A DNA stretch of 64,000 nucleotides from 62-47 sp039808365. Its GTDB lineage: Bacteria > Pseudomonadota > Alphaproteobacteria > Rhizobiales > Xanthobacteraceae. The notes below the pieces were generated by a model that worked only from the letters and a program-made list of their open reading frames with translations, ran no database searches and was not told the origin of the DNA. Location: the NCBI GenBank assembly GCA_039808365.1, contig JBDHSX010000004.1, positions 24,234 to 88,233 on the forward strand. Reading direction: 5' to 3'. Of the stretch, positions 7,142-16,694 are shown piece by piece. Position numbers and translations under genes: made by a program. Numbering within the stretch: the stretch's first letter is position 1; each line of letters starts with the position of its first letter.

Positions 7142-9919
7142 CTAACTCAACGCCTCGCCTTCGGGAGCGAGCAGGCGTGCCGTCACGATTGCGACCGGCA
7201 GCTCCGCCGTCAGTATCGCGACGGGCAGCTTGTCGGTCCGCGCCACGCCGGAGGATGTGTTGACGGCGTAAGCGGAGGTATCGAGCGTGGCGTCGAACGC
7301 GCCGCGCGGCCAGTGTCGTCCTTGCCCGGTGAGGCCGGCAAAGTGGCGGCCGACCGCAACGATCACGGCATTGTTTTCATGCTCTCGTGCATAGGCGACG
7401 ACATGATCGCGATCCGGCCCGTCGACGACGAGCGGCCGATATGCGCCCTTGCCGAAAACGTCGGGAAGCCTGCCGCGCATATCGAGCAGCATCTTGGTCC
7501 ATGCCAACTTGAGATGACCGCTTGTCCAGCTTTCGACCAGCCGGGGCCAGTCCTGCGGCGCGGCCGCATCGAGAATTGCGTCACGGACGACGAAATCGAC
7601 CGGACGGCGATTGTCGGGATCGACCAACGACAAATCCCAGAACTCAGTGCCTTGATAGAAGTCGGGCACGCCCGGCATGGTCGCTTTCAGCGTGATCTGA
7701 CTGAGCGAATTCAGTGCGCCGAGCAGCGACAGCCGGCGCGCGAACGTCGTCATCGAATCGAGAAACGCCTGATTGGTGCTGTGGAGAATACGGTCGAGAA
7801 ATGTGGTCAGTCCGTCCTCGTAGGCTGCGTTCGGGTTCAGCCAGCTGGTTTTGAGCTTGCCTTCGCGCGCCGCCTTGATGGCGTAGGCCTTGAATCGTTC
7901 GAAGAAAGACGCATCCGGCTCCAGCGGCCAGGAACCGGCGAGACTTTGATAGAGCAGATACTCCAAGGCAGGCGAGGGGCTGCGGCCACTATCGCTGCTT
8001 TGAATATGCTGCTTGTTGAGATTTCTCCAGTGTCGAACGCAGGTGTTCCATTCGCCGGCAAGTTCGGGAAGCGCGGTCAGGCGCGCCCGCGCGTCCTCGC
8101 CGCGTTTTGTGTCGTGGGTCGCGGTGGCGGTGAGGCCGTGCGGTAATGTCGTCTGTCGCCTCGACAATGCGGCGTGAAACGATCCGATGGACAGCCCGTT
8201 ACTGGCGGGATCGCCTCCCACCTCGTTGAAGGCGAGCAGGCGGGGATAGCGATAGAAGGCGGTATCCTCCAGCGACTTTGCCATCAGGGGCCCGGTGAAC
8301 TGTTGCACCTTGAGCGCGAAACGCCGGATGCGCGATCTGCCGGGCGCTGCGCCCTTCATGTTGGCGAGATCGGTCGTCAGAACGTCGTGCAGAAAGTCGA
8401 AGATGCTTCGTTCCGCGCCCGGCCAACGCGCCTGCGCCTGTGCGATCGTTGCATCGATGAGAGCACGGTCGGTCGCGGACGGCCCGTTGGCGTCGATATA
8501 GGTGCGATACACCGGAAAGTGCAGGACATAGAGTTCGAGGGCGTGGCGCAGACTGCCGGCGGAGAAATCGCGCGTGGTGTAATGCCCGTTCGCGATGCGA
8601 ACCAAAAGCCTCGTCAGCACGGTAAATTCACTGGTCAGCAGCGTTTGCAGAACGCGCCGCTTTGACGCCAGAAGGATGGACGGAAAGCGCGATGAAATGC
8701 CGGCGGCGCCGTGCAATGCGCCGTCGAGGCCGCCAAGGCCGCTCTTGTCGACAAGAATGCGAGTGATTGCGTTCAGCCACTCATATCCCGTGGTGCCGTG
8801 GACGCCGGCGAAGCGCGGCATATCCTCGCCCTCGCCAAGGATCTTCTCGACCACCAGATAGAAGGGTCGCCGCCCGTTCCCGCGGGCATTTCGGATGAGG
8901 CGTTGCAGGCGTTGACAGTATTGCGCGGGATCGCGAAGGCCGTCGATGTGATCGAGCCGCAGGCCCTGGATTTTGTCTTCGGAGATTAACCTTCTGATGA
9001 GCCCATGGGTTCTTTCGAAGGTCGCGGCATCCTCGACGCGAAGCCCGGCAAGATCGTTGATGTCGAAGAACCTGCGATAGTTGATATCGCTGGCGGCGAG
9101 CCGCCAGTAGGCAGGCTTGTAATGCTGGCGTTCGAGCAAATGATGGAGCGCCGATGTCTGCGATGGCTGGTTGGGCCCGGCGCGATAGGCTTCAAGGCCG
9201 CGATCGATGATTTCCCGGGCTTCGGCGAGCTCCGACAGTGCGCGCTTGAGGTGCGGTGCGTGAGACCGGGTCGGATGACGCAGTCCCTTGTATCGTGCCG
9301 CGATCTCCGTCAGTTGCCGTCCTGCGGTCGTCTCGACGGCATTGGCTTCGGTCACGATCACACTCAGGATTTCGCTGTAGCGCTCGGGTGCGATCGGCAT
9401 TCGGTGTTCGAAATACCAGGCCGAGAATGTGCCCGTTGCACCATCGAAACGAAGCTGGATATCGCCCTGTTCCAACGCCTCGCCATAGGACGTGCCGAGG
9501 ATCGGCAACAGCAGCCCGCCTCGCGCGCGGAAAGGCAGCAGGTTCCAATCAATATCGAAGGAGGCCGCGAAGGGCGACGATCGGCCCCATTCGAGAACAT
9601 CGAGCCACCAGGGATTGTCGGCGTAATGCACGCCCATGTGATTGGGAACGAAATCGAGGATGAGGCCCAGATCTTCGCGCTTCAGGGCGGCGCTGAACCG
9701 CTCGAATCCCTGCTCGCCGCCGAGTTCGGGATTGATGACGTTGTGATCGACGATATCGTAGCCGTGCGTGCTGCCGTGCCGCGCCTTGAGAAACGGCGAC
9801 GCATAGACATGGCTGATGCCAAGTTTGCCGAGGTAGGGAGCGATCGCCCCCGCTGCTTCGAAGCCGAATGCGGCGGTCAATTGCAGACGATAGGTCGCGC
9901 GCGGGATTGCCGGCGGCAT
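7142..9919 (-). CDS. treY: Malto-oligosyltrehalose synthase
   Basis: 925-residue GH13 enzyme that converts the reducing-end alpha-1,4 bond of a maltodextrin into an alpha,alpha-1,1 (trehalosyl) bond. Visible motifs: IPRATYRLQLTAAFGFEAA at the N-terminus, SHVYASPFLKARHGSTHGYDIVDH, LILDFVPNHMG (GH13 region I), GLRLDHIDGLRDP with the nucleophilic Asp (region II), and LKATMPGVPDFYQGTE (near region IV). Its ATG directly abuts the treZ stop (TGAATG), with GGAGG inside the treZ end. Together with TreZ it makes trehalose from glycogen, a compatible solute and stress protectant. Confidence 0.97.
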   Translation of the reverse strand: MPPAIPRATYRLQLTAAFGFEAAGAIAPYLGKLGISHVYASPFLKARHGSTHGYDIVDHNVINPELGGEQGFERFSAALKREDLGLILDFVPNHMGVHYADNPWWLDVLEWGRSSPFAASFDIDWNLLPFRARGGLLLPILGTSYGEALEQGDIQLRFDGATGTFSAWYFEHRMPIAPERYSEILSVIVTEANAVETTAGRQLTEIAARYKGLRHPTRSHAPHLKRALSELAEAREIIDRGLEAYRAGPNQPSQTSALHHLLERQHYKPAYWRLAASDINYRRFFDINDLAGLRVEDAATFERTHGLIRRLISEDKIQGLRLDHIDGLRDPAQYCQRLQRLIRNARGNGRRPFYLVVEKILGEGEDMPRFAGVHGTTGYEWLNAITRILVDKSGLGGLDGALHGAAGISSRFPSILLASKRRVLQTLLTSEFTVLTRLLVRIANGHYTTRDFSAGSLRHALELYVLHFPVYRTYIDANGPSATDRALIDATIAQAQARWPGAERSIFDFLHDVLTTDLANMKGAAPGRSRIRRFALKVQQFTGPLMAKSLEDTAFYRYPRLLAFNEVGGDPASNGLSIGSFHAALSRRQTTLPHGLTATATHDTKRGEDARARLTALPELAGEWNTCVRHWRNLNKQHIQSSDSGRSPSPALEYLLYQSLAGSWPLEPDASFFERFKAYAIKAAREGKLKTSWLNPNAAYEDGLTTFLDRILHSTNQAFLDSMTTFARRLSLLGALNSLSQITLKATMPGVPDFYQGTEFWDLSLVDPDNRRPVDFVVRDAILDAAAPQDWPRLVESWTSGHLKLAWTKMLLDMRGRLPDVFGKGAYRPLVVDGPDRDHVVAYAREHENNAVIVAVGRHFAGLTGQGRHWPRGAFDATLDTSAYAVNTSSGVARTDKLPVAILTAELPVAIVTARLLAPEGEALS

Positions 9920-11686
9920 TCAACTCCCTCCTATCATCCAGACGACCGACCACGGCGCCACCACGTCCCGGCTTCGATCGCCCCATATCACCTCGCCGGA
10001 CGATGACGGGCCGAGGTGCGAAGCGATCGCGGCCTCGGACAGATTGGCGCGCAGCGTGAGCGATCGATTCTCACCGAGCTTCCAGTGCGCCGACAACAGC
10101 CCCGCTGCGGATAGGCCGGCATCGTCGAACCGGGCCGCCGCCAGATGCGGGACGATCCATTGCCGGCGAACGGCCAGAAGCCGCCGCACCAGCGACAACC
10201 GCTTCCGGGCGGACAACGAAGCCAGTTCGTGCCAATCGAGACGGGCGCTGCGGAATGTCGCTTCATCCAGTGGGTCGGGAATTTCGTCGCCATGGGCTGC
10301 GTAGGCCGCGTGAAATTCGCGGCGGCGTCCCTGGCGCACCGCTTCGGCAAGATCGCCGGCAAAATCGCAGAAGAACGGAAAGGGCGCGCGCGAGCCCCAT
10401 TCCTCCCCCATGAACAGCATCGGCGGCATCGGCGCAAGCAGCGTGATCGCCAGCGCGGCTTCCAGCGCGGCTGGCTTGGCGATGGTCTCGAGCCTGTCGC
10501 CGAACGCGCGATTGCCGATCTGGTCGTGGTTCTGCAGGAAAGTCACGAAGGCCATTGGCGGCAAAGTCCGGCTCGGTTCGCCGCGCCGCGCTCCGCCGCG
10601 GTGCTTCGAGGCTTCTCCTTGATAAATGAATCCGGAAGCGAGGGCGCGAGCGATGCCGCGGAGGGGGTCGGGATAGTCCTGATAATAGCCGGCGCTTTCA
10701 CCCGTCAGCAGAACGTGCCAGGCGTGATGATAGTCATCGTTCCACTGGGCGCGATAACCTCCGTTCGGAGGATCGATGGATGGATCGAGCAGCGCGGCGC
10801 GATTGTCGTCGTTCTCGAGAATGAGATGGATTGTCCGCCCGCTCGCTGCGGCGAAATCGCCGACTTCTCGGCTCAATTCGGCAAGGAACGGTGGATCGCC
10901 CGGCTCGACGATGGCATGAACCGCATCGAGCCGAAGCCCGTCGAACCTGTAGTTGCCAAGCCATGAGAGCGCGCTGTCGATCGCGAACTGCCGCACCTGC
11001 GGGATACGATAGTCGATGGCATTGCCCCACGGCGTCGCGGTGCTGGAAAAGAATGCCGGCGCATACCGTCCTAGAAAATTGCCTTGCGGTCCGAAGTGAT
11101 TGTAGACGACGTCGAGAAAGACCATCAGCCCGCGCAGGTGGGCTTCGTCGATCAAGGTCTTCAAGTCATCAGGCCGCCCGTAGATATTCGCCGGCGCATA
11201 CCACAGCACGCCGTCGTAACCCCAGTTGCGCCGGCCGGGACAATCGGCCAAGGGCATCAATTCCAATGCGGTGATTCCCGTCGCCGCCAGGTGATCGAGC
11301 CTCTCGATCATCGCACGATAGGTGCCCTCGGCGGTGAATGTTCCGACATGCGCTTCAAGAACGATGGCCTCTTGCCACGGCCGTCCGCGCCAGTCGGTCG
11401 CGCGCCAACGATAGCTGCCGTGATCGATCACCTCGCTGGGACGGAGAACACCGTTCGGCTGGTAATGGGACGCGGGATCTGGAACCTGTGTTGCGCCGTC
11501 TATTCGAAATTCGTAGCGCGATCCGTTCGTCGCGGTCGCCACCGTCGCGGCAAACCATCCATCGTCCAGCCGCTGCATCGTGTAAGGCGCATCTAGAATC
11601 ACCTCGACGCGCTTCGCGGCTGGCGCCCATAATCGAAAAGTTGCGCCGTCGCATCCGAGCGTGACACCGAATTTCGCGGGGACCAT
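9920..11686 (-). CDS. treZ: Malto-oligosyltrehalose trehalohydrolase
   Basis: 588-residue GH13 enzyme that releases free trehalose from the product of TreY. It has an N-terminal E-set domain (FGVTLGCDGATFRLWAPAAKRVEV), region I VFLDVVYNHFGPQGN, region II FDGLRLDAVHAI with the nucleophile Asp, and LILENDDNRAALL with the acid Glu. Region IV is VTFLQNHDQIGNRAFG. It is the first gene of treZ-treY. I found no EcfG-type site on its strand upstream; no transcription signal could be assigned. Confidence 0.96.
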   Translation of the reverse strand: MVPAKFGVTLGCDGATFRLWAPAAKRVEVILDAPYTMQRLDDGWFAATVATATNGSRYEFRIDGATQVPDPASHYQPNGVLRPSEVIDHGSYRWRATDWRGRPWQEAIVLEAHVGTFTAEGTYRAMIERLDHLAATGITALELMPLADCPGRRNWGYDGVLWYAPANIYGRPDDLKTLIDEAHLRGLMVFLDVVYNHFGPQGNFLGRYAPAFFSSTATPWGNAIDYRIPQVRQFAIDSALSWLGNYRFDGLRLDAVHAIVEPGDPPFLAELSREVGDFAAASGRTIHLILENDDNRAALLDPSIDPPNGGYRAQWNDDYHHAWHVLLTGESAGYYQDYPDPLRGIARALASGFIYQGEASKHRGGARRGEPSRTLPPMAFVTFLQNHDQIGNRAFGDRLETIAKPAALEAALAITLLAPMPPMLFMGEEWGSRAPFPFFCDFAGDLAEAVRQGRRREFHAAYAAHGDEIPDPLDEATFRSARLDWHELASLSARKRLSLVRRLLAVRRQWIVPHLAAARFDDAGLSAAGLLSAHWKLGENRSLTLRANLSEAAIASHLGPSSSGEVIWGDRSRDVVAPWSVVWMIGGS

Positions 11687-11986
11687 GGAGTTCTCGGCAA
11701 GTGGCAGCGCGGGCTCTGGGGTTGCAGCTCCCTGAACGATGAGCCAATGCTTTGATCGGTTGATGGTTCCCTATCGTGGATTGCGCGCTCATACGACCTG
11801 CGATCCAGCGCGCTTCCATGTCGTTCCGGTGAACGACGCGATGGAGAGCCGATCAGTCATCGGTCTGGTGGAGCGATCCGTCCGTGGCCGATGGATCGTT
11901 TCGGAACGCTCGCCTTTCAGAAACGTTCGAAATACGCGCGCCGAAGCCGTCGGTGTCGGGTCCAAGGGAGTCCAAGGGAGAGCGCG
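11687..11986. other. Divergent intergenic region between treZ and the TPP enzyme
   Basis: About 300 bp. It holds the EcfG-type promoter at 11903-11927 for the rightward TPP enzyme and a direct repeat of AGTCCAAGGGAG just before the chosen start, the second copy of which supplies the ribosome-binding site. No ORF with a plausible protein was seen. Confidence 0.6.
11903..11927 (+). promoter_or_regulatory. EcfG-type (general stress) promoter for the TPP enzyme-SCO pair
   Basis: GGAAC at 11903-11907, exactly 16 nt, then CGTT at 11924-11927: a perfect match to the known EcfG consensus. The start codon of the TPP enzyme lies 59 bp downstream, leaving a leader of about 50 nt. Confidence 0.75.
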
Positions 11987-13771
11987 ATGCGGACCGTGGG
12001 TGATTTCGTCGTTGAACGGCTCTCGCTGTGGAAGGTCGACACGATTTTTGGCTATCCCGGAGACGGGATTAACGGTGTCTTCGGCGCACTGAACCGCGCT
12101 GATGGCCTGATCGAGTTCATTCAGGTGCGCCACGAGGAGATGGCGGCTTTCATGGCCTCCGCCTACGCCAAGTTCAGCGGGCGGCTCGGCGTATGCATTG
12201 CGACGTCGGGGCCCGGCGCCTCGCATCTGGTGACCGGACTCTATGATGCTCTGCTCGATCACCAGCCGGTGCTGGCGATTGTCGGACAACAGGCGCGCAA
12301 CGCCCTCGGCGGGCACTATCAGCAGGAGCTGGATCTGGTCTCGATGCTGAAGGATGTCGCCGGGGCCTATGTTCAACAGGCGTCATCGCCCGCTCAGGTT
12401 CGGCACCTGATCGACCGGGCGATCCGGATCGCGCTGGCGCGGCGCACCGTCACGGCCGTCATCTTGCCGAATGACTTGCAGGAGGAGCGTTACGAGGATC
12501 CGCCCCGCGTGCACGGCACGCTGCACTCGGGAGCCGGCTTCACTGCGCCGCGGACTGTGCCCCACGACGATGATCTGGCGCGGGCCGCGGAGGTGCTCAA
12601 TGCGGGCGAGAAGGTCGCGATCCTCGTCGGCGCCGGTGCGCTCGACGCCGCCGATGAAGTCGTTGCGGTGGCCGATCGGCTGTCCGCGGGCTGCGCCAAG
12701 GCATTGCTCGGCAAGGCGGCGCTATCCGACGATCTGCCCTGGGTCACCGGATCGATCGGCCTTCTCGGCACGCGACCGAGCTACGACTTGATGATGGGCT
12801 GCGATACCTTGCTCATGATCGGATCGGGCTTTCCCTATTCCGAGTTCCTGCCTGCGGAGGGACAGGCGCGTGGGGTGCAGATCGATATCGATCCGTCGAT
12901 GTTGTCGCTGCGCTATCCCATGGAAGTGAACCTGTGTGGCGATGCCGCGGACACGCTTGGTCTTCTGCTGCCAAAGCTGCGACAGAAGCCGCACGGCGGC
13001 TGGCGTAAGACGATCGAAAACGGCGTGCGGGAATGGTGGGATATCCTTGCCGATCGTGCGCATCAACCGGCTGCTCCGGTCAATCCCCAGCGCGTCGCCT
13101 GGGAGTTGTCTCCTCGTTTGCCTGATAATGCGATCGTGACCAGCGACTCCGGTTCGTGCGCCAACTGGTATGCGCGCGACCTGAAGATGCGTCCCGGAAT
13201 GATGGCATCGCTTTCCGGCGGCCTCGCCTCCATGGGCGCCGCCGTGCCTTATGCGATTGCCGCGAAGTTCGTGCATTCCGCGCGGCCGGTCATTGCGCTG
13301 GTCGGAGACGGTGCGATGCAGATGAACAACATGGCGGAACTGATCACGGTGGCGAAATACTGGCGATCCTGGCAGGATCCGCGCTGGATCGTCTGCGTTT
13401 TCAACAACGAGGACCTCAATCAGGTGACCTGGGAGCAGCGGGTGCTGGAAGGCGATCCCAAGTTTCAATCCTCGCAAAAGATTCCCGACGTGTCGTACCA
13501 TCGCTTTGCCGAACTGATCGGTTTGCGCGGCATTTTCGTGGATGATCCGGAACGGATGGGGCCGGCCTGGGACAAGGCGCTGGCGAGCGATATCCCGGTT
13601 GTGCTCGAAGTGAAGACAGATCCGGAAGTGCCGCCGTTGCCGCCTCACATCACGATGCAGCAGGCGCGCAACTTCAGTCTCGCGTTGCTCAAGGGTGATC
13701 CGAACGAGCGGAGGACCTTCTCCGGCGCGGTACGGCAGGCGCTGGCGTCGGTTCTGCCTTCGGAGAAATGA
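11987..13771 (+). CDS. Thiamine-pyrophosphate-dependent enzyme (pyruvate oxidase/acetolactate synthase family)
   Basis: 594 residues. The PYR domain has GYPGDGINGVFGAL and VRHEEMAAFMASAYAKFSG (cofactor-activating Glu near residue 50), then ATSGPGASHLVTGLYDALLDH. A central DHS-like domain follows (VAILVGAGALDAADEVVAVADRL). The PP domain has the TPP/Mg motif GDGAMQMNNMAEL...FNNEDLNQVTWEQR. The subgroup is usually named thiamine pyrophosphate-requiring protein and is closest in style to pyruvate oxidase; there is no acetolactate synthase small subunit nearby. ATG 11987 has GGGAG 6 nt upstream. It overlaps an alternative start of the following SCO gene and probably shares its stress-induced transcript. 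Confidence 0.88.
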   Translation: MRTVGDFVVERLSLWKVDTIFGYPGDGINGVFGALNRADGLIEFIQVRHEEMAAFMASAYAKFSGRLGVCIATSGPGASHLVTGLYDALLDHQPVLAIVGQQARNALGGHYQQELDLVSMLKDVAGAYVQQASSPAQVRHLIDRAIRIALARRTVTAVILPNDLQEERYEDPPRVHGTLHSGAGFTAPRTVPHDDDLARAAEVLNAGEKVAILVGAGALDAADEVVAVADRLSAGCAKALLGKAALSDDLPWVTGSIGLLGTRPSYDLMMGCDTLLMIGSGFPYSEFLPAEGQARGVQIDIDPSMLSLRYPMEVNLCGDAADTLGLLLPKLRQKPHGGWRKTIENGVREWWDILADRAHQPAAPVNPQRVAWELSPRLPDNAIVTSDSGSCANWYARDLKMRPGMMASLSGGLASMGAAVPYAIAAKFVHSARPVIALVGDGAMQMNNMAELITVAKYWRSWQDPRWIVCVFNNEDLNQVTWEQRVLEGDPKFQSSQKIPDVSYHRFAELIGLRGIFVDDPERMGPAWDKALASDIPVVLEVKTDPEVPPLPPHITMQQARNFSLALLKGDPNERRTFSGAVRQALASVLPSEK

Positions 13772-13794
13772 CGACGAAGCGCGGGGAGGCGGCG

Positions 13795-14604
13795 ATGGGA
13801 CGGCCATTCGACGTTCGCGGGAAGGCATCCGCCAGCTTGCTGGCGCTCTTCCTTATCTGCGCCATGACAATTTCAGCGGGAGCGGCATTGTTGAGCAAGG
13901 ATCTCGTCGGCGTCGCGGCGTCGCCGAAGCCGGGCGCGCGGCTGCCGCTGGACATTTTTCTGAAGGACGGCGAGATATCCGCAGCCCTCGGCCAGTGGCT
14001 CGCAGGGAAGCCCAGTGTTTGGGTGGTGGCGGATTTCACCTGTCGTTCGCTTTGCAGTCCGGTTCTGCGAACCATGACCGATGCGCTGGGCAAAACCGGG
14101 CTTGTGCCGGGGAAGGATTTCAACGTCCGCGTGCTCGGACTTGATCCGAACGACAGCGCTGCCGATGCGCTCGCGATGAAATCGGCGCAAGTCGGGACCT
14201 CCGGCCCGATCGCCGTGCACACGCGGATGTTGCGTGGAACGGCCGCGGATATCGCCAGGATCACATCGGCTTTCGGATTTGGCTACGTCTATGACCCGGC
14301 CCTTGACCAATATGCCCACCCGGCAGCGATATTCACGGTGACGGCCGATGGCCGCGTCGGTCACGCGCTTTCAGGTCTCGGGCTTGATGCCGCCGACCTG
14401 AGGCTTGCGCTGGTCGAAGCCGGCGGTGGCCGGATCGGGAGCGTGGCCGATCGGGTGCGCCTGCTATGCTACGGCTTCGATCCGAGCCACGGGCTTTACA
14501 ATCTGGCGATCGGGCGCGCGCTGTCGATCGGCGGCGGCGTCACGGTTGCGCTTCTGGCCGGATTTCTCGGCTTCATGTGGAGGCGCGAGCGGCGGGCGCA
14601 TTGA
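13795..14604 (+). CDS. SCO1/SenC-family copper chaperone, membrane-anchored
   Basis: 269 residues with an N-terminal signal-anchor (SLLALFLICAMTISAG), a thioredoxin-like domain carrying the copper-binding CxxxC (FTCRSLCSPVL), and a second C-terminal helix (GGGVTVALLAGFLGFMW). SCO proteins help assemble the CuA centre of cytochrome c oxidase subunit II. The aa3/caa3 oxidase genes lie about 7 kb away. I prefer ATG 13795 (GGGGAGG 5 nt upstream) over ATG 13768, which overlaps the previous stop. Its last 32 bp overlap actF on the opposite strand. Confidence 0.85.
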   Translation: MGRPFDVRGKASASLLALFLICAMTISAGAALLSKDLVGVAASPKPGARLPLDIFLKDGEISAALGQWLAGKPSVWVVADFTCRSLCSPVLRTMTDALGKTGLVPGKDFNVRVLGLDPNDSAADALAMKSAQVGTSGPIAVHTRMLRGTAADIARITSAFGFGYVYDPALDQYAHPAAIFTVTADGRVGHALSGLGLDAADLRLALVEAGGGRIGSVADRVRLLCYGFDPSHGLYNLAIGRALSIGGGVTVALLAGFLGFMWRRERRAH

Positions 14605-15640
14605 GATATCCGGCTGTATCGCGAAGCCTCCGCGCAACAGCGAGCGCGAATGCACTGGCTGTGAACAGCACCGCAACAATCGTCGCGAATGGCAGAAGCA
14701 CGACGTTGAGATCGTGAATTTCAGGAAAGGCCAGCAGGGCGGCTTCGAAACCGCGCAGGATCAGCGTCGCGACGCATATCCAGAATAGCCACTGTCGGTT
14801 GCGACGCACGTAGGCGGAGAGGAGCAGGAAGAACGGGACGACAAACTGGCCAAAGGCCAAAAGGATCATCACATACGGCCAGCCTCCCCGCGCGCGATCG
14901 AGATACCACGTCACCTCGTCGGGAAGGTTTCCCGCCCAGATGACGATGTACTGCATCGCATGGAGATAAGCCCATAGCAGCAATGTGCCGAGAAATAATC
15001 CACCATAGCCGCGGGTGGAATGAATGCGTCGAGGGGATAGCAGCCCGAAGCCCAGAACGAAGGCAAGCGATGACATCAGTGTCAAGCTGACGAACAACAG
15101 ACCATAGATGGACGAGTGAAAATCCGCGCCGAGCGATTCCAGCCAGTCGATTCCGGCCAGCGATATCGTCAGCGATGCGACGATCAGGCTGACCGACGCC
15201 GCCCGGTTCATGCGCGCTGAATCCCCCCACGCATGTGCCAGCCAGGCGGCGAGCACGGACCAGACCACGAAAAAGGCGATCGTCCGCAACGCGAATGCCC
15301 ATGGCGTCAGATAGGCTGCCTTGAATGCGGGGACCTCGACGCCGGCCGCGACCGGATACAGCAGCGATTGCCCGAGCAGAACGGGAAGAAAAAGCACGCC
15401 GCAGAGCGGCAATGCCGATGTTGTCGCTATAAGAATGGGGTGCAGATCGTGGGTCCACGCGCGGCGGACGAGATATGTTGTCGGCAGGATCAGCAATCCG
15501 CCGATCGGGATCGCGGCGAGCGTGACCCAGCCGACCAGGTAGCCGGCGAGCGTGGTGCGCGGATCGAGAATAGCGCTGAGGCACAGGCCGGCAAGCGACG
15601 CCGCGCCGACAACCGTGATGCCGAGGCGCGTCGCGCTCAT
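14573..15640 (-). CDS. actF: Alternative complex III, membrane subunit ActF
   Basis: 355 residues with about ten hydrophobic helices and no cofactor motif. ActF is one of the two large membrane subunits of the quinol:cytochrome c/oxidase oxidoreductase (ACIII). The identification rests on the helical pattern (LPLCGVLFLPVLLGQSLLYPVA; GGWPYVMILLAFGQFVVPFFLLLS) and on its position as the last gene of actABCDE-F. The start overlaps the actE stop by ATGA. Confidence 0.85.
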   Translation of the reverse strand: MSATRLGITVVGAASLAGLCLSAILDPRTTLAGYLVGWVTLAAIPIGGLLILPTTYLVRRAWTHDLHPILIATTSALPLCGVLFLPVLLGQSLLYPVAAGVEVPAFKAAYLTPWAFALRTIAFFVVWSVLAAWLAHAWGDSARMNRAASVSLIVASLTISLAGIDWLESLGADFHSSIYGLLFVSLTLMSSLAFVLGFGLLSPRRIHSTRGYGGLFLGTLLLWAYLHAMQYIVIWAGNLPDEVTWYLDRARGGWPYVMILLAFGQFVVPFFLLLSAYVRRNRQWLFWICVATLILRGFEAALLAFPEIHDLNVVLLPFATIVAVLFTASAFALAVARRLRDTAGYLNAPAARAST

Positions 15641-16167
15641 TTCACGGCCTCCAACTTTGGTCTTTCGTCGTCGGGAACATCCGACAGCGCGGCGTGGCGG
15701 CTGAGTTGCAGCGCGCGAATATAGGCGACGATCGCCCAGCGGTCCCGCGGCGGCACGCGGGTGGCGTAGGAATACATCGCGCCGTAACCGTTGGTGATGA
15801 CGTCGAAGAAATGCTGGTCGTCGGCGGCGCGCAGCCGCGGATCGTCATAGCTGGTCGGCTGCGGCATTCCGCGTTGGACAATACGGCCATTGCCTCGACC
15901 GGTGCGGCCATGGCAGGGCGAGCAATAGATGTTGAAACGATCCTGTCCACGCGCCAGCAACGCGGATGTCAGCTGCGGCTTTTGTCGCGTCGCCCGGTCC
16001 CGCGCCGCATCGTCCTGCGCCACCGTGCCCGGAGGGAGCGGCCGCATTTCGCCGCCGCCGAGTTGTGGCAGCGCCGAATAGCTGCGTCCGGCTGGTTGCT
16101 CGGCCATGTTCTGGTCGCATCCGGCCAGCCACACAGCCAACAGCAAGGCAACGGCGGCGGCCTTCAT
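15637..16167 (-). CDS. actE: Alternative complex III, monoheme cytochrome c lipoprotein ActE
   Basis: 176 residues from ATG 16167. Lipoprotein signal MKAAAVALLLAVWLAGC with lipobox LAGC, then a class I cytochrome c domain with heme motif FNIYCSPCHGRTGRGNG and a distal region NGYGAMYSYATRVPPRDRWAIVAYIRALQ. It is likely the terminal electron carrier of ACIII, handing electrons to the caa3 oxidase. The start overlaps the actD stop (ATGA). In-frame codons further upstream are antisense-like shadow of actD and were excluded. Confidence 0.93.
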   Translation of the reverse strand: MKAAAVALLLAVWLAGCDQNMAEQPAGRSYSALPQLGGGEMRPLPPGTVAQDDAARDRATRQKPQLTSALLARGQDRFNIYCSPCHGRTGRGNGRIVQRGMPQPTSYDDPRLRAADDQHFFDVITNGYGAMYSYATRVPPRDRWAIVAYIRALQLSRHAALSDVPDDERPKLEAVK

Positions 16168-16694
16168 GACGGCACCAAGGCGAGACTGACCGCTCCGACC
16201 TCGCGCAGCAGGCGGGCGGTGCTGTCCCGATCGAATTGGCGATCGTCCGCCTTGATGCAGAGGAAAAACCGGTCCTTGCTCGCGAGATGGAATCTGGGAG
16301 CGTTGAACACCGGATAGTTCAACCGTGGCAGACGGTTCAATGCCAACAGCCCGATGAAAAGAAACAGCACCGCGAACAGGATCGTCAGCTCGAAGATCAC
16401 CACGGCGTAAGCTGAAAGCGGATAGAGGGGGCGGCCGCCGACATTGAGCGGATAAGTGTAACTGACGAAGGCCTGCATGGCGAACGCGAGCAGAAAGCCG
16501 AAAATGCCGCCCGCCAGTCCGAGCCACGCCGGTCGCGAATCCCTGATGCGCATGACGCGCGCGAGCCGCGGAAGCGGAAACGGCGTGAACGCATCGATAT
16601 TGCGATAGCCCGCATGGCGCACCTTACGCGCGGCGTCGATGATGGCGTCCTCGGTGGCGAACTCGGCCAGGAGGCCATAGGGCAAATCAGCCAT
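16164..16694 (-). CDS. actD: Alternative complex III, subunit ActD (DUF3341)
   Basis: 176 residues. The soluble N-terminus with YGLLAEFATEDAIIDAARKVRHAGYRNIDAFTPFP is the DUF3341 hallmark. Two membrane helices follow (AGGIFGFLLAFAMQAFVSY; FELTILFAVLFLFIGLLALN) and a C-terminal domain ending DSTARLLREVGA. It is a structural subunit of ACIII without known cofactors. It overlaps actC by 8 bp. Confidence 0.94.
   Translation of the reverse strand: MADLPYGLLAEFATEDAIIDAARKVRHAGYRNIDAFTPFPLPRLARVMRIRDSRPAWLGLAGGIFGFLLAFAMQAFVSYTYPLNVGGRPLYPLSAYAVVIFELTILFAVLFLFIGLLALNRLPRLNYPVFNAPRFHLASKDRFFLCIKADDRQFDRDSTARLLREVGAVSLALVPS

Noticed and set aside
11735..11827. EcfG promoter for treZ
   Set aside because: GTTCC (minus-strand GGAAC) occurs at 11766 and 11823, but neither has GTT at 16 or 17 nt, so no EcfG site was called.
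15637..16527. Longer reading of ActE beginning at 16527
   Set aside because: The extra 120 residues lie in a shifted frame of actD and lack protein character; ATG 16167 gives a proper lipoprotein signal and an ATGA overlap.
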